Part shown: piece after piece, positions 1-11,120 of the stretch
How the letters are laid out: each line of letters starts with the position of its first letter
How positions within the stretch are numbered: position 1 is the first letter of the stretch
DNA from: Patiria pectinifera
Lineage: Eukaryota; Echinodermata; Asteroidea; Valvatida; Asterinidae
Direction of reading: 5' to 3'
Assembly (NCBI GenBank): GCA_029964075.1
Contig: CM057147.1
Coordinates: forward strand, 25,441,513 to 25,505,512
Length of the DNA stretch: 64,000 bases
Translations under genes and position numbers: made by a program
The notes under the pieces: model-generated
Databases searched by the model: none
What the model saw: only the letters and a program-made list of their open reading frames with translations
What the model was told of the DNA's origin: nothing

Positions 1-467
1 AAGACATGTCCATGAAGATAGTGGTCAATTGTAGTGTCTTATATTTTTCAATTATTTTCTCTGATTACATTGAAACATTGCATCATGCCGCCTTATGCAT
101 TTTGGAAAGTCTCTTATGAGTTTGAACTGTGTAGGTTCTCCTTGAGTTTTGCAGTAATGAGAATGTACAGACTCAGTGCATTACTTTGGCCCCACAATTT
201 TAAACATTATTTTGAAACAAAGCTCAGAGAGCACATTGGCACCAAAGTTAATTACTATTTGGAAGACACACTGAAAATGTGTGCTCAATCAATTTTAAAT
301 TTGGTTCTGCGTATTTTATGTAATTCTCACACATGAACGGGTGAATGAATTTTGATAGCTCCCAATGAGGAGGTCACACAAAACCCGCTACAACTCCTGC
401 GTGGAGTTTGTAACTTCAAAATATCGGTGAGATGACGAACTAATACCGTACCCTTTTCTTCCAACAG
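1..467 (+). other. 3' end of the last intron of the DRC10/IQCD gene
   Basis: This AT-rich stretch lies upstream of the DRC10 terminal exon and ends in a pyrimidine-rich tract followed by CAACAG at 462-467, a good splice acceptor. The reading frame of the exon is open directly from 468, which fits an intron ending here. The donor site and earlier exons lie outside the window. No other feature is seen in it. The 100-codon open frame at 34-336 has no recognisable domain. Confidence 0.75.
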
Positions 468-752
468 GATGAATACGAGGACCTGGACACAGTCTACACC
501 GAAGAGAAAGCCCAGCTGAACGAGCTGGAGGAACGCTTCACCACCTTAGAGACAGAGTACACCACCATCATGGAGGAGAAACGCGTCGCCCAGGAGAAGA
601 AGGAACGGGAGGAGAGGGAGCTGGCACTGATGATCAAGGGAGCTACGGTCATCCAGGCCTTCTGGAGGTCCTACAAGTGCCGCAAGGCCCTCAAGGCTAA
701 GAAGAAGAAAGGCAAGAAGGGCAAGAAGGGCAAAAAGGGGAAGAAGAAGTAG
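468..752 (+). CDS. IQCD: Dynein regulatory complex subunit 10 (DRC10/IQCD), terminal exon only
   Basis: DRC10 is a subunit of the nexin-dynein regulatory complex, which links outer doublets and regulates dynein in motile cilia and flagella. Only the last exon is present: 94 codons and a TAG at 750-752. The exon starts right after a CAACAG acceptor at 462-467 and is in frame from its first base. The peptide begins DEYEDLDTVYTEEKAQLNEL, which follows the same pattern as the C-terminal part I recall of vertebrate IQCD (EELEDLD, then EEK, then a leucine-rich heptad stretch). A charged coiled coil occupies exon residues 1-50. One IQ motif follows at about 59-73, with I62, Q63, R67 and R72, and serine in place of the usual glycine at 68; it is a likely calmodulin/EF-hand binding site. 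The tail (78-94) is almost only K and G, from a tandem AAGAAGGGC-type repeat. The paralogue DRC9/IQCG has a similar tail but fits less well. The ATG at 570 is internal and is not a start. Confidence 0.85.
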   Translation, partial: DEYEDLDTVYTEEKAQLNELEERFTTLETEYTTIMEEKRVAQEKKEREERELALMIKGATVIQAFWRSYKCRKALKAKKKKGKKGKKGKKGKKK

Positions 753-1314
753 AACATATTCTCTCCCCTCTCCCAAATCTTGCTCTGTACATTTTGTTAT
801 ATCCGTCCATTAGTCAAACTCCCTCCCTTGAACTTCTGAGTTAGCAGCTGTCCCTAATAGGACTTTGCCCATATCAGTTGTAGTTTCAATTGTATATTTA
901 TACCCAGTGTGTTTCAATGCTCTTCCGTGTTTGGTTTTCCGCATGTTCAGATATCTTTTTTCAGGCAACAAATTTAGTTCAAAGTAGTGCCTGAGTGTGA
1001 TTCTATTTGCCGAATGTCCAATTTGCCGAGGGCCAGGTGGCTCAAATAAGCCCCTAAACACCCTCTGTTGAACACATGAAAGTGAGACCGTGATAACCTG
1101 GATAATACGCAGTGCATTGGAAAGAAAAGATTCCACACAGACATGCACACGTACATGATTTTAAAACTGACATTTTGACTGTGGCCTAATTTACTTTTAT
1201 AAAGATGGTAAAATGTCAAAATTACAATGTATCTATGAAAAGTGGAACCATGTCGACCTATATTCAACCCCATGTAAAATATGAACAATTTGATGGTAAT
1301 TTGTGTTCAATGTG
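753..1314 (+). other. Downstream of DRC10 stop; probable start of the 3' UTR
   Basis: No coding sequence is recognised. The open frames on the minus strand here lack any recognisable domain. This segment is presumably 3' UTR of DRC10, but no AATAAA is seen between the stop and 2370, so the transcript end cannot be placed. Confidence 0.4.
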
Positions 1315-1753
1315 AGGCGTTCTAGCAAAATGAGACAGAACTGGGCAGAGGTCGAAATGAGGGTTTGCGGGTATTAGGAAAGAGTATAAAACTATCCCTA
1401 CAGTACTGTTTGTTGCACTTCAATCGGACATTCCATTGAGAGGTTATGGCTGTTTAAAGTTTGCATGTATCGATAGTCAAAAAAGTAAAATACTGAGAGA
1501 AAGGCCTTTAACGTTCAGGTTTTATATAGATGAAAATGAAAGATGCAAATTTGTTTCTCCTTAAACATATTTGTTTTCTAAAATTTTTAATACTATTTCT
1601 CTAAAATATGCATATTGGACATATCAAAGATTACAAATACATGTATAATGTATCAGTAAATCTGAAAATCAAAGAAATGCCTCAATATTCAGTGTTTGTT
1701 TTGCGTTTTTCTCCACTTTGTGCCCAGTTCTGTCTCATTTCGCCAGAATGCCT
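1315..1753. repeat. MITE-like element with ~37 bp terminal inverted repeats
   Basis: The left end (1315-1351) and the reverse complement of the right end (1716-1753) match at nearly every base, including the shared block AAATGAGACAGAACTGGGCA. The element is about 439 bp with an AT-rich interior and no coding capacity. It lies downstream of the DRC10 stop and may be within its 3' UTR. A target-site duplication is not clear. The superfamily is unknown. Confidence 0.75.
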
Positions 1754-2370
1754 TCAGGACAAATATGTTGCCATCTTACTGGTGTATTCAGCATCCATTG
1801 AAATTATTAGAGTATAGGCCCTACATTGTATAATAATAATATTAATAATAATAATTGTCATGTATAAAATGCAAACTGTTAAAGACTTGAACAGGATAAA
1901 AAAAAAAAACATGTTTCAGGTTTTTGAGTGTGTTGTACACCAATTTCTGTTTCTGATGTTGTAGATCATGTATGTACATTGAGAGCATGGTTAAATTTGT
2001 TAAAAACAAATCTGTTCAATTATTATCTTGTTCATTGACGCTAGCTGTAAATGATTTTGACTTTTTGTAAATAGAAGTGCTAGCAGTGCCTTGTATGTGA
2101 CAAAACTGAGTCAGTTGAGGTTTTTAAAAGTTCTTCGTTGTGTTTGTTCATTTTGCTATACAGGTAATTATTGCTTAGTGTAGGCCTATGCATTGATTCC
2201 TTCGCCCTTTTTTATAGACAAAATGGTGGTGGTGATAGATTTATCAATTGAACGTAGTTGTGATAGATTGATCTTCTATACATGTATTATGTAAGGCTCT
2301 TTTGCATGTCCTTGACATCATAAAAAGTGATGTTGATTACTTGTTTTTCTTTCTAATACTTTCCAACTAC
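1754..2370. other. AT-rich intergenic or 3' UTR DNA
   Basis: This contains an imperfect AAT trinucleotide run at about 1831-1856, an A-run near 1900, and a Pumilio-type element TGTAAATA at 2066-2073. Two related GTGATAGATT-containing motifs lie about 25 bp apart near 2235-2275. No exon is recognised. Confidence 0.4.
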
Positions 2371-2780
2371 CAGTGGCGGTTCTACGGGGAGGGCTGGGGG
2401 GGGGGGGCTTTAGCCCCTCAAAAATGTTGTCTAGCCCCCCCCCCCCCAACAATAAATTCCATAAAAAAAACAAAAATGCACAAGCAAAATGTAACAATTT
2501 GGCGTTCATTGGAACGGTCTCCCCCTAAATGAGAAGGTGCATTTGTACACTTTTAGTCAATATAGTGTGCCCCATTGTAGGATTTTATCAGCGCTCCCCA
2601 TTTAAATATGGCACGAGCCCCCCCCCCCCCCTCCCCCACGTATTGATTTTCAGAGGCTCAGAGGGCTAAGTGTCCGGAGAAACTACCTGTCTACATTTCA
2701 GCACGCCTCCCTGAAAAATTCTGGATTCACCTTGCTAGCCCCCCCCCCCCCAAAAAATATTGGCTCTAGAACCGCGTCTG
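2371..2780. repeat. Non-autonomous DNA transposon with C/G tracts (GTGGCGGTTCTA termini)
   Basis: The left end CAGTGGCGGTTCTA (2371-2384) and the reverse complement of the right end, CAGACGCGGTTCTA (2767-2780), agree at 12 of 14 positions. The ~410 bp interior has long G or C tracts (about 2391-2407, 2435-2448, 2618-2632 and 2739-2750) and no coding capacity. Termini of the GTGGCGGWTC type with G tracts are widespread in marine invertebrate genomes; that is recollection, not a search. No clear target-site duplication is seen. Confidence 0.75.
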
Positions 2781-3064
2781 CCATGTACATGTATCTAGAT
2801 GCAACTTCTCCCTAGACATTCCAACTTAATGTGTCTAATGTGTATTCGCATAAATTTACGTGTTCATAACCGAATTTAGGACAATAACCTCAGCCGGACA
2901 TTAGCTGGGACTCATCCCAAGTCTTTGGATGTAGAACTCCTATAATGACGAGTCCCCAACAGTTCCAAACTTTTGACCATTCAGAGAAGAAACATCGAAA
3001 ATACACCCAAAAAATGGAGGGAGAAGTCTGACCAAATGTTTGAACTTCTTAAATGGAAGATGGT

Positions 3065-3320
3065 GGTAGTGGCGTAGAAAGGTCATTTTTATTGGGGGGG
3101 GGGGTAGTCGTGAACATGGGCACACGGTTTTTTTCACCGGTGACCTGGCCCGTCTGAAAAATCAAAGGGGGGGGGGAGCTGGACAGCATCTTTCTATGGG
3201 GCACTTTTATGTCGGCACAATTGCCGACGTTCGCGCGATATTAAAAGGGCACTCGTTAAAAAGAAACATGTGAAGAAGGGCACTCAACAAAATATTGGGT
3301 GGGGCATCGTGTAAATAAAA
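3065..3320. repeat. Probable fragment of a G-tract DNA element
   Basis: The sequence TAGTGGCGTAGAAAGG (3068-3083) is followed by T-rich DNA and a long G tract at about 3095-3105, then a second G tract near 3167-3177. This resembles the GTGGCG-plus-G-tract elements at 2371 and 20415. A matching right terminus was not found, so the end coordinate is approximate. A small hairpin with GTCGGCA/TGCCGAC arms and a CAAT loop lies at 3213-3230. Confidence 0.4.
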
Positions 3321-3568
3321 GCGGTGAGGAACCAGGGATACAGGAGGCGTGTTCTTGCAGTAAAGGAACGAACTTGAACGCGTCTATGACGATGCCGTAC
3401 GTGAAGCGTCATCACGCACAGAATAAGAACGCGTAATGATGTAGAATAAAAACGCACGCTTAGGAGTTAAATTTGAAATTTCATTCGCGCTCAAGCTATT
3501 TATTTTGAGGATAAATTAATCCCACTCGACCTCCAATTATTATTTCATTCATTTCAACTTTTGAAAAT

Positions 3569-4897
3569 ATGTATGAGTTGTCAGACCGAACAATCACAAT
3601 CTTCAGCCGACTTCGTCTCAACTGCTTGTCGCCGTCCGAGCAGCCCACATCCTCAGCACAAACAGGCGACAGAATGCATCTTCGGAGCCATCAGACGAGA
3701 AACGACGAACTCTACAACGCCATTCACACGGGTGATGCGGGCAGATGTAAGGAGCTCCTGGCGATGGGCGCGGTCAACCTCCAGGAGGGCGACTACGCGA
3801 GCTGCCCTCCCCGAGATGCCATCAAGAGCACGCTGCCTCTGCAGTTCGCGGTCATGCACCGCCAGCCGGAGATCGTAAAGATGCTGCTGAGGCACGGCGC
3901 CGATCCGGACTGGGTGGACATCGAAGGCAAGACGGCGGTCCACACCTTGATCCTGTACTGGCCAAGATGCGTCCCAAAGGAAAACCAGCTCATCTCACAG
4001 GAGCTTGTCATGTACCACAGCTACCTGCGAGCCGTGGATCTCATATGCAGCGACACACTCCGGAGACTCTGCGCCTTCGGGGGCAGTCCCAACGCCCGTG
4101 ACAACCGGCAGCAGTCACCGCTCCACTACGCGGCCAGGTATGACATTCCCGGAGCGGCAAAGATACTCCTCAGTTATGGCGCCTACAAAGACGCCCGTGA
4201 TATCGACCGTAAGACGCCGGTCATGCTGGCCGCGGCGATGGGACACTGCTGCCTTGAGGTCCTACTGCAAGACAACGCTGACGTTCATCTTACCTGCTCC
4301 CAAGGCAAGACGGCCCTCCACCACGCCGTGGAGTCAAGATGCCCGCTACACAAGAAGGAAGCCTGTGTTAGGATGCTTCTCCGGTATGGATCTAACCCGA
4401 ACTCCGCAGACAACGGCGGCCAGACACCACTCCACGCCGCCTGCAGAGCAGCCGACGAGTCCATTATAACCTGCCTACTAAGAGCAGGTGCAGATGCCGA
4501 CATCCGAGACTCCAACGGAATGAACTCTCTACATGTGCTGCTCGATAACCCAAACAGCCATCCTGTAAACACCCAAATAGTTCTCAAGCTCGCCGACGCC
4601 ACTCTGCGGTACGGATTACCAGACAATGGGAATCTCCCAGCCTCGCTGAACCTCCCCGGAGCAGAGGCTCTCTTTCAGGCGCTTCTGACTGACAGAGCTC
4701 CCCCATCGCTCCAGAGAATCTGCAGGAGGGTACTCCGCACCCAAATGATCGTCCACTCCTCTTCATCTGGTGCTGAGATGGAGGAGAACATGACTAAGTT
4801 ACCGCTGCCTAAATGCCTTCAGAGATTTTTGGTACTGGACGTTGCAAACCCGATCAGGCAGATCGTGCTTGGGCTTCAGAATAAGATCTTTGGATAA
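3569..4897 (+). CDS. Ankyrin repeat and SOCS box (ASB family) protein
   Basis: Predicted substrate receptor of a Cullin5-ElonginB/C E3 ubiquitin ligase, 442 aa. Ankyrin repeats are visible at about residues 46-75, 88-118, 119-130 (degenerate), 180-212, 213-243, 245-281 and 283-315, with hallmark strings such as TPLHAACRAADESIITCLL and SPLHYAARYDIPGAAKILL. A SOCS box covers about 378-423: the Elongin BC-box is SLQRICRRVL (S380, L381, C385, L389), and the Cul5 box contains LPLP at 411-414. About 18 residues extend past the usual box end. The frame is open across 1.33 kb with no intron. An in-frame TAA at 3512 limits upstream extension. The ATG at 3569 is the longest start; M36 (3674) is an alternative, and an upstream 5' exon cannot be excluded. 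The gene is clearly GC-richer than its flanks. Which ASB subfamily it belongs to cannot be settled by eye. Confidence 0.9.
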   Translation: MYELSDRTITIFSRLRLNCLSPSEQPTSSAQTGDRMHLRSHQTRNDELYNAIHTGDAGRCKELLAMGAVNLQEGDYASCPPRDAIKSTLPLQFAVMHRQPEIVKMLLRHGADPDWVDIEGKTAVHTLILYWPRCVPKENQLISQELVMYHSYLRAVDLICSDTLRRLCAFGGSPNARDNRQQSPLHYAARYDIPGAAKILLSYGAYKDARDIDRKTPVMLAAAMGHCCLEVLLQDNADVHLTCSQGKTALHHAVESRCPLHKKEACVRMLLRYGSNPNSADNGGQTPLHAACRAADESIITCLLRAGADADIRDSNGMNSLHVLLDNPNSHPVNTQIVLKLADATLRYGLPDNGNLPASLNLPGAEALFQALLTDRAPPSLQRICRRVLRTQMIVHSSSSGAEMEENMTKLPLPKCLQRFLVLDVANPIRQIVLGLQNKIFG

Positions 4898-5250
4898 ATC
4901 CAAACAGTTGTTTCAGAAGAGACTCCAAGACGTTGCAAGTAAAAAAAACAGTACCAACGGCAGATGAACGATGTCCCGCACTTGACACTGCTAACTTGGA
5001 ATAGCGCCCTCTGCAGACAAAAAATGAAGAATTTTTTTTATATTAATGGACCGAGTACAACGGTGTTCTGAAATTGACAGTGTCGCGTGCCAAGGACAGC
5101 CCAATAATGATTTGTAAATAGAAAATGATATCTAAATATATTTGTAAAGGAATTGTAAATAGAAATGCAAATTATTTATTGCGCGGGTTAACACATTCTT
5201 TTAAAGATGTCTATTTACTTTATTAAATGCGGGCAACGATTTGGAGACGA
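4898..5250 (+). other. Probable 3' UTR of the ASB gene with two Pumilio-type elements
   Basis: Two exact TGTAAATA octamers (5113-5120 and 5154-5161) match the UGUANAUA consensus bound by PUF/Pumilio proteins, which repress or destabilise mRNAs in animals. A TTTGTAAAGG motif lies between them. No AATAAA is seen; the common variant ATTAAA at 5222-5227 is followed by a T/G-rich stretch and is the best candidate poly(A) signal. The transcript end is inferred. Confidence 0.45.
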
Positions 5251-5910
5251 TTTTGTTAACTGATTGATGTTGATGTAGTAAGACAATAATATTTGACGAC
5301 AGCGACCGGCAAAATTAAACATTTTGGCAGTAGGCCTACACCTCACATTTTATTCGTGGAGAAAACAAAATTAGGCAAAAAGGAAAATGGGAAAAAGGAA
5401 CTTGGAAGATGCTTGTTAGAATGATGACGTCACCGCACTGCGTGACAACAATAATCTCGACGAAAGATGTTGTCATCCGCGAGAATGACTTTGAAGGTAC
5501 ACAGTCCCCGCATTCGCCCACAGGATGCCAGTGCAATTTATCGCTTAATCCCCGAACGTCAATCACCGTAAATCCGATATTTTGTCACCATTAATTTGAG
5601 CCCCGTGTAGGTACTCTTTCCAGGGCCTTCCCTCGATCACTCTTTAACGAGACATCCCTTATCCCGTCACACTTTTATTTGAATAGACCCAACATTGAAG
5701 ACAAGTTCTGTTACTTAAATACAGTGTCAATGAACGTGCATAGTTAATTGGGATACGACAGAAGTAGACCTACCCCGAGTGAGGGCGCTCAGTGCAATTT
5801 TTTTTTTTTTATAGACCTACATTTTGTATCGCGACACACCGTACAAATACGCACAAACGAAGTTCCCGAGCTGTTGCACCCATAACAAGAGCACCCTTAG
5901 TTACCTGTGC
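5251..5910. other. Intergenic, nothing recognised
   Basis: Mixed-composition DNA with a TGACGTCA (CRE-like) site near 5425 and a T-run near 5798. No exon, RNA gene or paired repeat was found. Confidence 0.4.
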
Positions 5911-6737
5911 ATAGCCTGAAAGTACGCCATTTTGTCTTGAGCTTCCGGATCCCGGCCCTCCGTGAAGGGCATTTTACACGTGGTTGCCCTTTCTCTTGGT
6001 ATAATTTTGACAAAATCATTTCTAACCGTAATCACCTCCGAGAAACATTCATGTTGGAATTTTATCTTGGCATTCCACAAGATAAAATGATGAGAATCAG
6101 TTGGAGATGGGTATAAAAACGAAATTTACTGACGACCTTTCACATCCCGATTTTCGTACCTATATAGGTTTCCTTGTTCGATCACCTTACGTTTGTTTCA
6201 CATCGCATACTTGCGTGAGAACGAAAGTGATAACAACGCAAAGTTTTACCCACCTGCATCCGATGGATTCTAGATTTAGTCGGACTTGCTTGAATACAGT
6301 TATCGATGGTCATTTCATATTTGTTTGTAAATGAGAATTGGTCCTACAAGTTTATTCAAAACAATTGTGAGTCCCAAAAGACATTTTAGTCTCCTATTTA
6401 AGTTAAAATTTTTACCAAATGACCGGCACAGAATTATTTCATGAATTTTCATCTTTGTACGAATGCCCCGAGTTCCACTAGCCCACATGTATTTTAGATT
6501 TTCGGAAGTGACCAGCCAATTTTTGGCACGAAATTTTGCTTTCACGTCATGCGATTTTTCAGTTTCCATAAATTGAGACGCTAGTAATAACTTTACAAAG
6601 GCCTTTCCTCGGGTGATTTTTTTTTAAAGAAATAAATCATGTACCAAATATAATTTGAAAAACTCCGACTTTTACACTCTATTTTCATATTAGAGGGGTC
6701 CAGAAGCGCGCCACTGGGTTCAACTTTCAGGCTCTAT
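5911..6737 (+). repeat. ~830 bp DNA transposon-like repeat, copy 1 (pair with 21322-22161)
   Basis: The element begins ATAGCCTGAAAGTACGCC and ends TCAACTTTCAGGCTCTAT, so its ends are inverted repeats of ATAGAGCCTGAAAGT; the left end has lost two bases. A second inverted block, CTTCCGGA, follows inside both ends. It aligns along its whole length with the copy at 21322, sharing landmarks such as GGGCATTTTACACGTGGTTG, a GGATGGATTCTAGATTTAGT block and TTCAGTTTCCATAAAT. There is no coding capacity, so it is non-autonomous. Interior indels between the copies suggest an old family. Confidence 0.85.
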
Positions 6738-9700
6738 ATGGACCAACCAATTACCTGAACCCAACCCCACCCAACACCCAAATATAATTTTATACCCAGG
6801 CTCAACAAAGAAAACGACGCACTACTACTTGACCAAATAGACGGGTTTTGTGATTTAGACCCCTAAAGAGTCTTGACTCGTTCGTGAATCGAGGGCGAGG
6901 AAAACATCACTTAGCAGCCAATCCAGCCACGAAATTTCCGCTGTGAAGTTGACCGCCGGCAAATTAACATCCTTATGACTGTACTGCTAGTCCACTATTA
7001 AAACAATGGTTTCATTTGTACAGCCACTTTACATGTATAACCAATGAATATATCGTCTGGTGAAATTGAAACTTGACTAAATCTTATCAAAAACAGCAGG
7101 AAATTTAACTGACCACAACTGTTTTAACCGGCCAGACACTCGTCACAAGAGTGTCTTTATTTCAAACTGTTTTTAATCAAAGAAAAGAAGTCCGCATCAA
7201 CTTACAATTAAGCTATCCTGCGAACAAACAGCCAAACAAAATTCTCTGCGAAAGAAAATACAACAACAGGTTCAAAATCCACGTCCCTGAGCTTATTTGC
7301 CCCAGTAATTTCGGTCGACAAGCCCCGTCATCGCTCCCCGCTCTGAACCAACTCCCGAGGCGGCCCCCTACAGGTTCACTGTGACTTTTCTCTCTCCAAC
7401 AGTGGTTCCGTGTCCGCTAGTCGTTTAGAGTTGGGTGATGCGGTTTTGGGACTCACGGGAGAGACTCCGTGGCATCTTAACCAGCCATCCGGCCGGGGGG
7501 AAGTCAACTGAATCCTAGCCCCGGGGCAAGGGGCTATTTGTGGCCGGGCGGCCCTCCCCTCTTTTGCACTCTTGGGGCGAGTCAGCACCTGCGGTGCTAG
7601 ACCCCGAGAACAACAGCGTTCCCCTATTTACCGATTTGCCGGTGGGTAAAAAGTGCAACATGGATAGGGGTCAACTTGGTCATGATGATCAGGTGAAGCA
7701 AAATGAACTTGACCAACCGGCAGCTGATTATTGAGCCAATCACCGGACCGTCAGTAAGTGACATCACAAATTCGCAATGTTTTCTTCCCTTTTAATAGTT
7801 GGGGGGGGGGCGGGGTGAGCTGAGAATTTTATGCCAATTTTAAAATAAGTTATTCAGCTAAATTGCGATCCGAAATATACTAAAATAGTTTCAAGTGAGA
7901 TTTTTCGTCTTTCGTCTAAAAAAGATCTGTACGCGAGGTGTCCAGAAAAAAAACAAGAGAGCAAAAAGATTATATACACGCAACATCTTGCTGTTGGCTT
8001 GCAATCGTGATTAAGCGCTCGTCGCCGATTCGATGGCATTCAGCAATCGTAAAAGGCATATGGCGCCCTCTGTCGGTGAATTATGTTAATGCCACGAGGC
8101 TGCTTCGGTGTGTTAATTAAAATTGGTGAAACTATATATACTCGCATATTCAAATTTGTATTGTACGTTTTGGGCTTTATGTACCTACTTAGTTAAAAGG
8201 CGTCATACGTCTGTGGATGATGCATATGGGGACAGTTTCGATGCAGAAAATACTGGGTTAAAAAAAATCAAGGGTGATTTTCAAGATTCAACTACTAGGA
8301 ACTCAACCCATGATAAGCCAAGAGGTCTGCACCCAACGGGGTCATCTCTTATATTCAGAGTTTGGCCGAAACCGTCGAGAGAACACAAATTGTGAAATTC
8401 AACTTCACATTTCGGTGAAAAGTTAGGGATTTTTTTGGGACAGAAATGGAGTGGTTTATAGTGTTTCGGGACCAATAAGTCGTCAGAAGTCATGATGTCG
8501 GGGTACAGAAGAATCTCTAGAAACTATAAAGGGCTCGTACTAGGCAATAAAAATGATGTCCAAAAAGTTCAACCTTTTCGTCATCGAGCCCCCGCCCCCT
8601 CTGTCCCACCCTAGCTCCAGGCGAGGGTGAAATAACTTCCTCCTTGATCCTTGTAGAGAGTCACTCCGATCCGGTCCAGTTATGAGATCTCCTTTTGATC
8701 CAATCGGAATTCCACCGACTTAGTCAACAATTATACCAGGATAAAAGTACAGATGATGATAATGGCCTGTGTGTAGTGTTGTCGCGAGAACCAATTAGCC
8801 AGCATCCTCATCAGAGGACGTATTGTATATCCCCCGCTTGATTCGGCAAACATCATCTCCCGCGGGTCAAATTAATACCATTTCCCCCGACGACAGACGC
8901 CCCTGACCCCCTCCTCAGTTGACACGTTAGGGGGATATTTCGGCCCCCCTCCCCCTCGGGCTCTGGCCGATCAGTCACCGGGCTCCGATCGACCGAAGAT
9001 GACTATCATCCTTCCCTTTTATCCCGACACCGAGAAATTACACAAAGTTAGATGGATTTATTCCTGTCATTTTAGTGGTGATCGGTCCGGGGGGAACTGA
9101 TGTCAGCAGGTTGGACAAAAGTATGCGCACCGTGTGCAGGTGATTCACAATGAGCCTATAGACTATTAAAAAGTACGCTCTCCCTACCATCCATGTATTG
9201 GGATGGGCAGTACATCTGCTTTGGCCTGGACCATGTGAATTTTGTTTCATTGCGAAGTTTTGAAGAATGTTACACCTTTATTTGTTGGATCAAACATAAA
9301 AGCTGGCCAATAGGGATGCCATTTTATTCAGATTTCATCCATTTTACGCATCCTCCTCCAAATTGAATCATGGTGCATGGACTTTTGAGAACGAGGTTGG
9401 GGACTGAGCCATCCATCATTGAATGGGAAATTCCCATTTACATGTACAATGATAAACCCTCTAATGCTTCCATGACATAGTACTTTATCTTCTTATTAAG
9501 TGCAAAATGCGAAGTCTTGTTGCATGAAGAGGCAAACAAAAGTGAATAGTGAAAGTTCCTGCGGTCTTTGACGAAAACGAATTTCAATTTTTCGTTTAAT
9601 TTTAACGAAAAAAAACCCTTTTTCTTGTGTATTCGTCTGCAATCCTCTGCTTCTGCTGTTAGCCTCCAATAACACCTAAGAAAGATGCATCTCCTTATTG

Positions 9701-10003
9701 GCCGCAAACAATTACAACTTTGTAAAATAATTACTACACGCGGGCGATTTTGTTTTCGCTCTATGTCTCATTTAAAAGTGAGTCGCCTTTGCAATGCAAA
9801 TTGTGGTAAAATTCTATTTTTTCCCCGGGTTGAAACTAAAAAAATGATCTTAAATTGCACACGTTTCCACGGAGGAGGGTCTAAAGAGGCCAAGTGCTTG
9901 AAACAAACTAAATTCTGTTCCTATGTGCCAAAGGCGTACTAATAAAATTGATGTAAGGGCAACGGAAATAACGAACTGCTCAGATATCGAGAGAGGACAG
10001 CTA
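6738..10003. other. Intergenic, no gene recognised
   Basis: Open frames here are short and featureless. Composition varies: 7300-7740 and 8560-9030 are locally GC-richer, with a G tract at 7801-7810. GC-richer blocks of this kind can be regulatory DNA or unrecognised exons, but no splice-consistent conserved peptide could be read. Confidence 0.35.
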
Positions 10004-10501
10004 TACAGGGAGAGTCAAAAACACGAAACCCACATGTCGGGACTATGGTTTAGTGAAGTTCTGCATGTAGCACTTTCAAAATCTCAGATATGAGAGCCCA
10101 ACTCATAAGCTTTCTTTCAGTATACAAGAATCATTCGAATCACTCACGTACTTTTCAAGTTACGGAATTTTAAACACAACCACCGTTTTAAAGTTCTGTC
10201 CACGGATCACAAAAAGGGAAGTGTTCTTTCAGCAAAACGAAAACAAATCACATAGGAATGTGTGTGAATGGTTTTCGTTTTGCTGAAATAATGCACGCTT
10301 TTTTGTGATCCGTGGACAGAGCTTTAAAACGGTGGTTGTGTTTAAAACTCCGTAACTTGAAAAGTACGTAAGTGATTTGAATGATTGAGAAAGATCATGA
10401 CTTGGACTTTCATATCCTAGATTTAGAAAGTGCTACATGCAGAACGTCACTAAAACAATAGTCCCGACATTTGGGTTTCTTTTTTTTTTACTCACCCTGT
10501 A
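10004..10501. repeat. Foldback (near full-length inverted repeat) element with TA duplications
   Basis: The left half (10004-10250) and the reverse complement of the right half (10263-10501) align almost end to end with few mismatches and short indels. Shared blocks include ACATGTCGGGACTAT-type sequence, TTCTGCATGTAGCACTTTC, GTACTTTTCAAGTTACGGA, AAACACAACCACCGTTTTAA and TCTGTCCACGGATCACAAAA. The central loop is short (about 10250-10262). The ends read TACAGGG inward and are flanked by TA on both sides (10002-10003 and 10502-10503), as expected for Tc1/mariner-type insertion. No transposase is encoded. Confidence 0.88.
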
Positions 10502-10504
10502 TAG

Positions 10505-11112
10505 GGCCTAGACAGTGTAACCTGTGTTAATTTCTAATCATTAATTGAACATTTCCCATCAATTTATCATCAGATATACTGCATGTGTTTTCTCTGTTCC
10601 TATTCTTGAATTAGCCAAGCGCTGAACTCGGCCACGGTTCCGGAGGAAAAGGTTGTCGAGTTTTCCCCTTTTTGTCTTTTTGTCTCTTGAGCGATGATAA
10701 CTTTGTCTTCAAATGACAAAATAAGTTTCCCCTAGTCACTCATCGTGTGCTTGGCCGAGGTGATGTCACCAATTGCCTGGGGTTACTCTGCATAGATGAC
10801 CGGACCTGCCAACCAATCATTCGTGAGAAATCTTGAATTTCATTATTTCTCCGACTAAAATCCCGAGAGGGTATGCCGATGCATGATCTGTACCGGGAAA
10901 TGAGAGCTCTTTCCCCGGGCCGGAACGGGTTGGACTCGGTGACGATTCTTTGACCGGGCACGCCCGGGCTAGGGAGAGGAAACAGGCCAAATTGGCTGAA
11001 GTTGTGAAACGGCCATCACCTATCATCAGATTCTTTTTCCAGCTTTTCAATGACAGTTGGACAGAGAAATGAAAACAAAACATCATATGACAGATTGCTA
11101 TAAACTTTATTC
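10505..11112. other. Intergenic, nothing recognised
   Basis: No exon or paired repeat was seen. The stretch 10860-10990 is locally GC-rich with CCCGGGC-type sequence. Overlapping open frames there show no domain. Confidence 0.35.
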
Positions 11113-11120
11113 GTTAAGGG

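Noticed and set aside
546..776. 76-codon leucine-rich frame antisense to the DRC10 exon
   Set aside because: Shadow of the lysine/glutamate-rich coding strand.
4005..4469. 154-codon frame inside the ASB gene in another phase
   Set aside because: Shadow frame of a GC-rich coding region; the 442-codon frame has clear domains.
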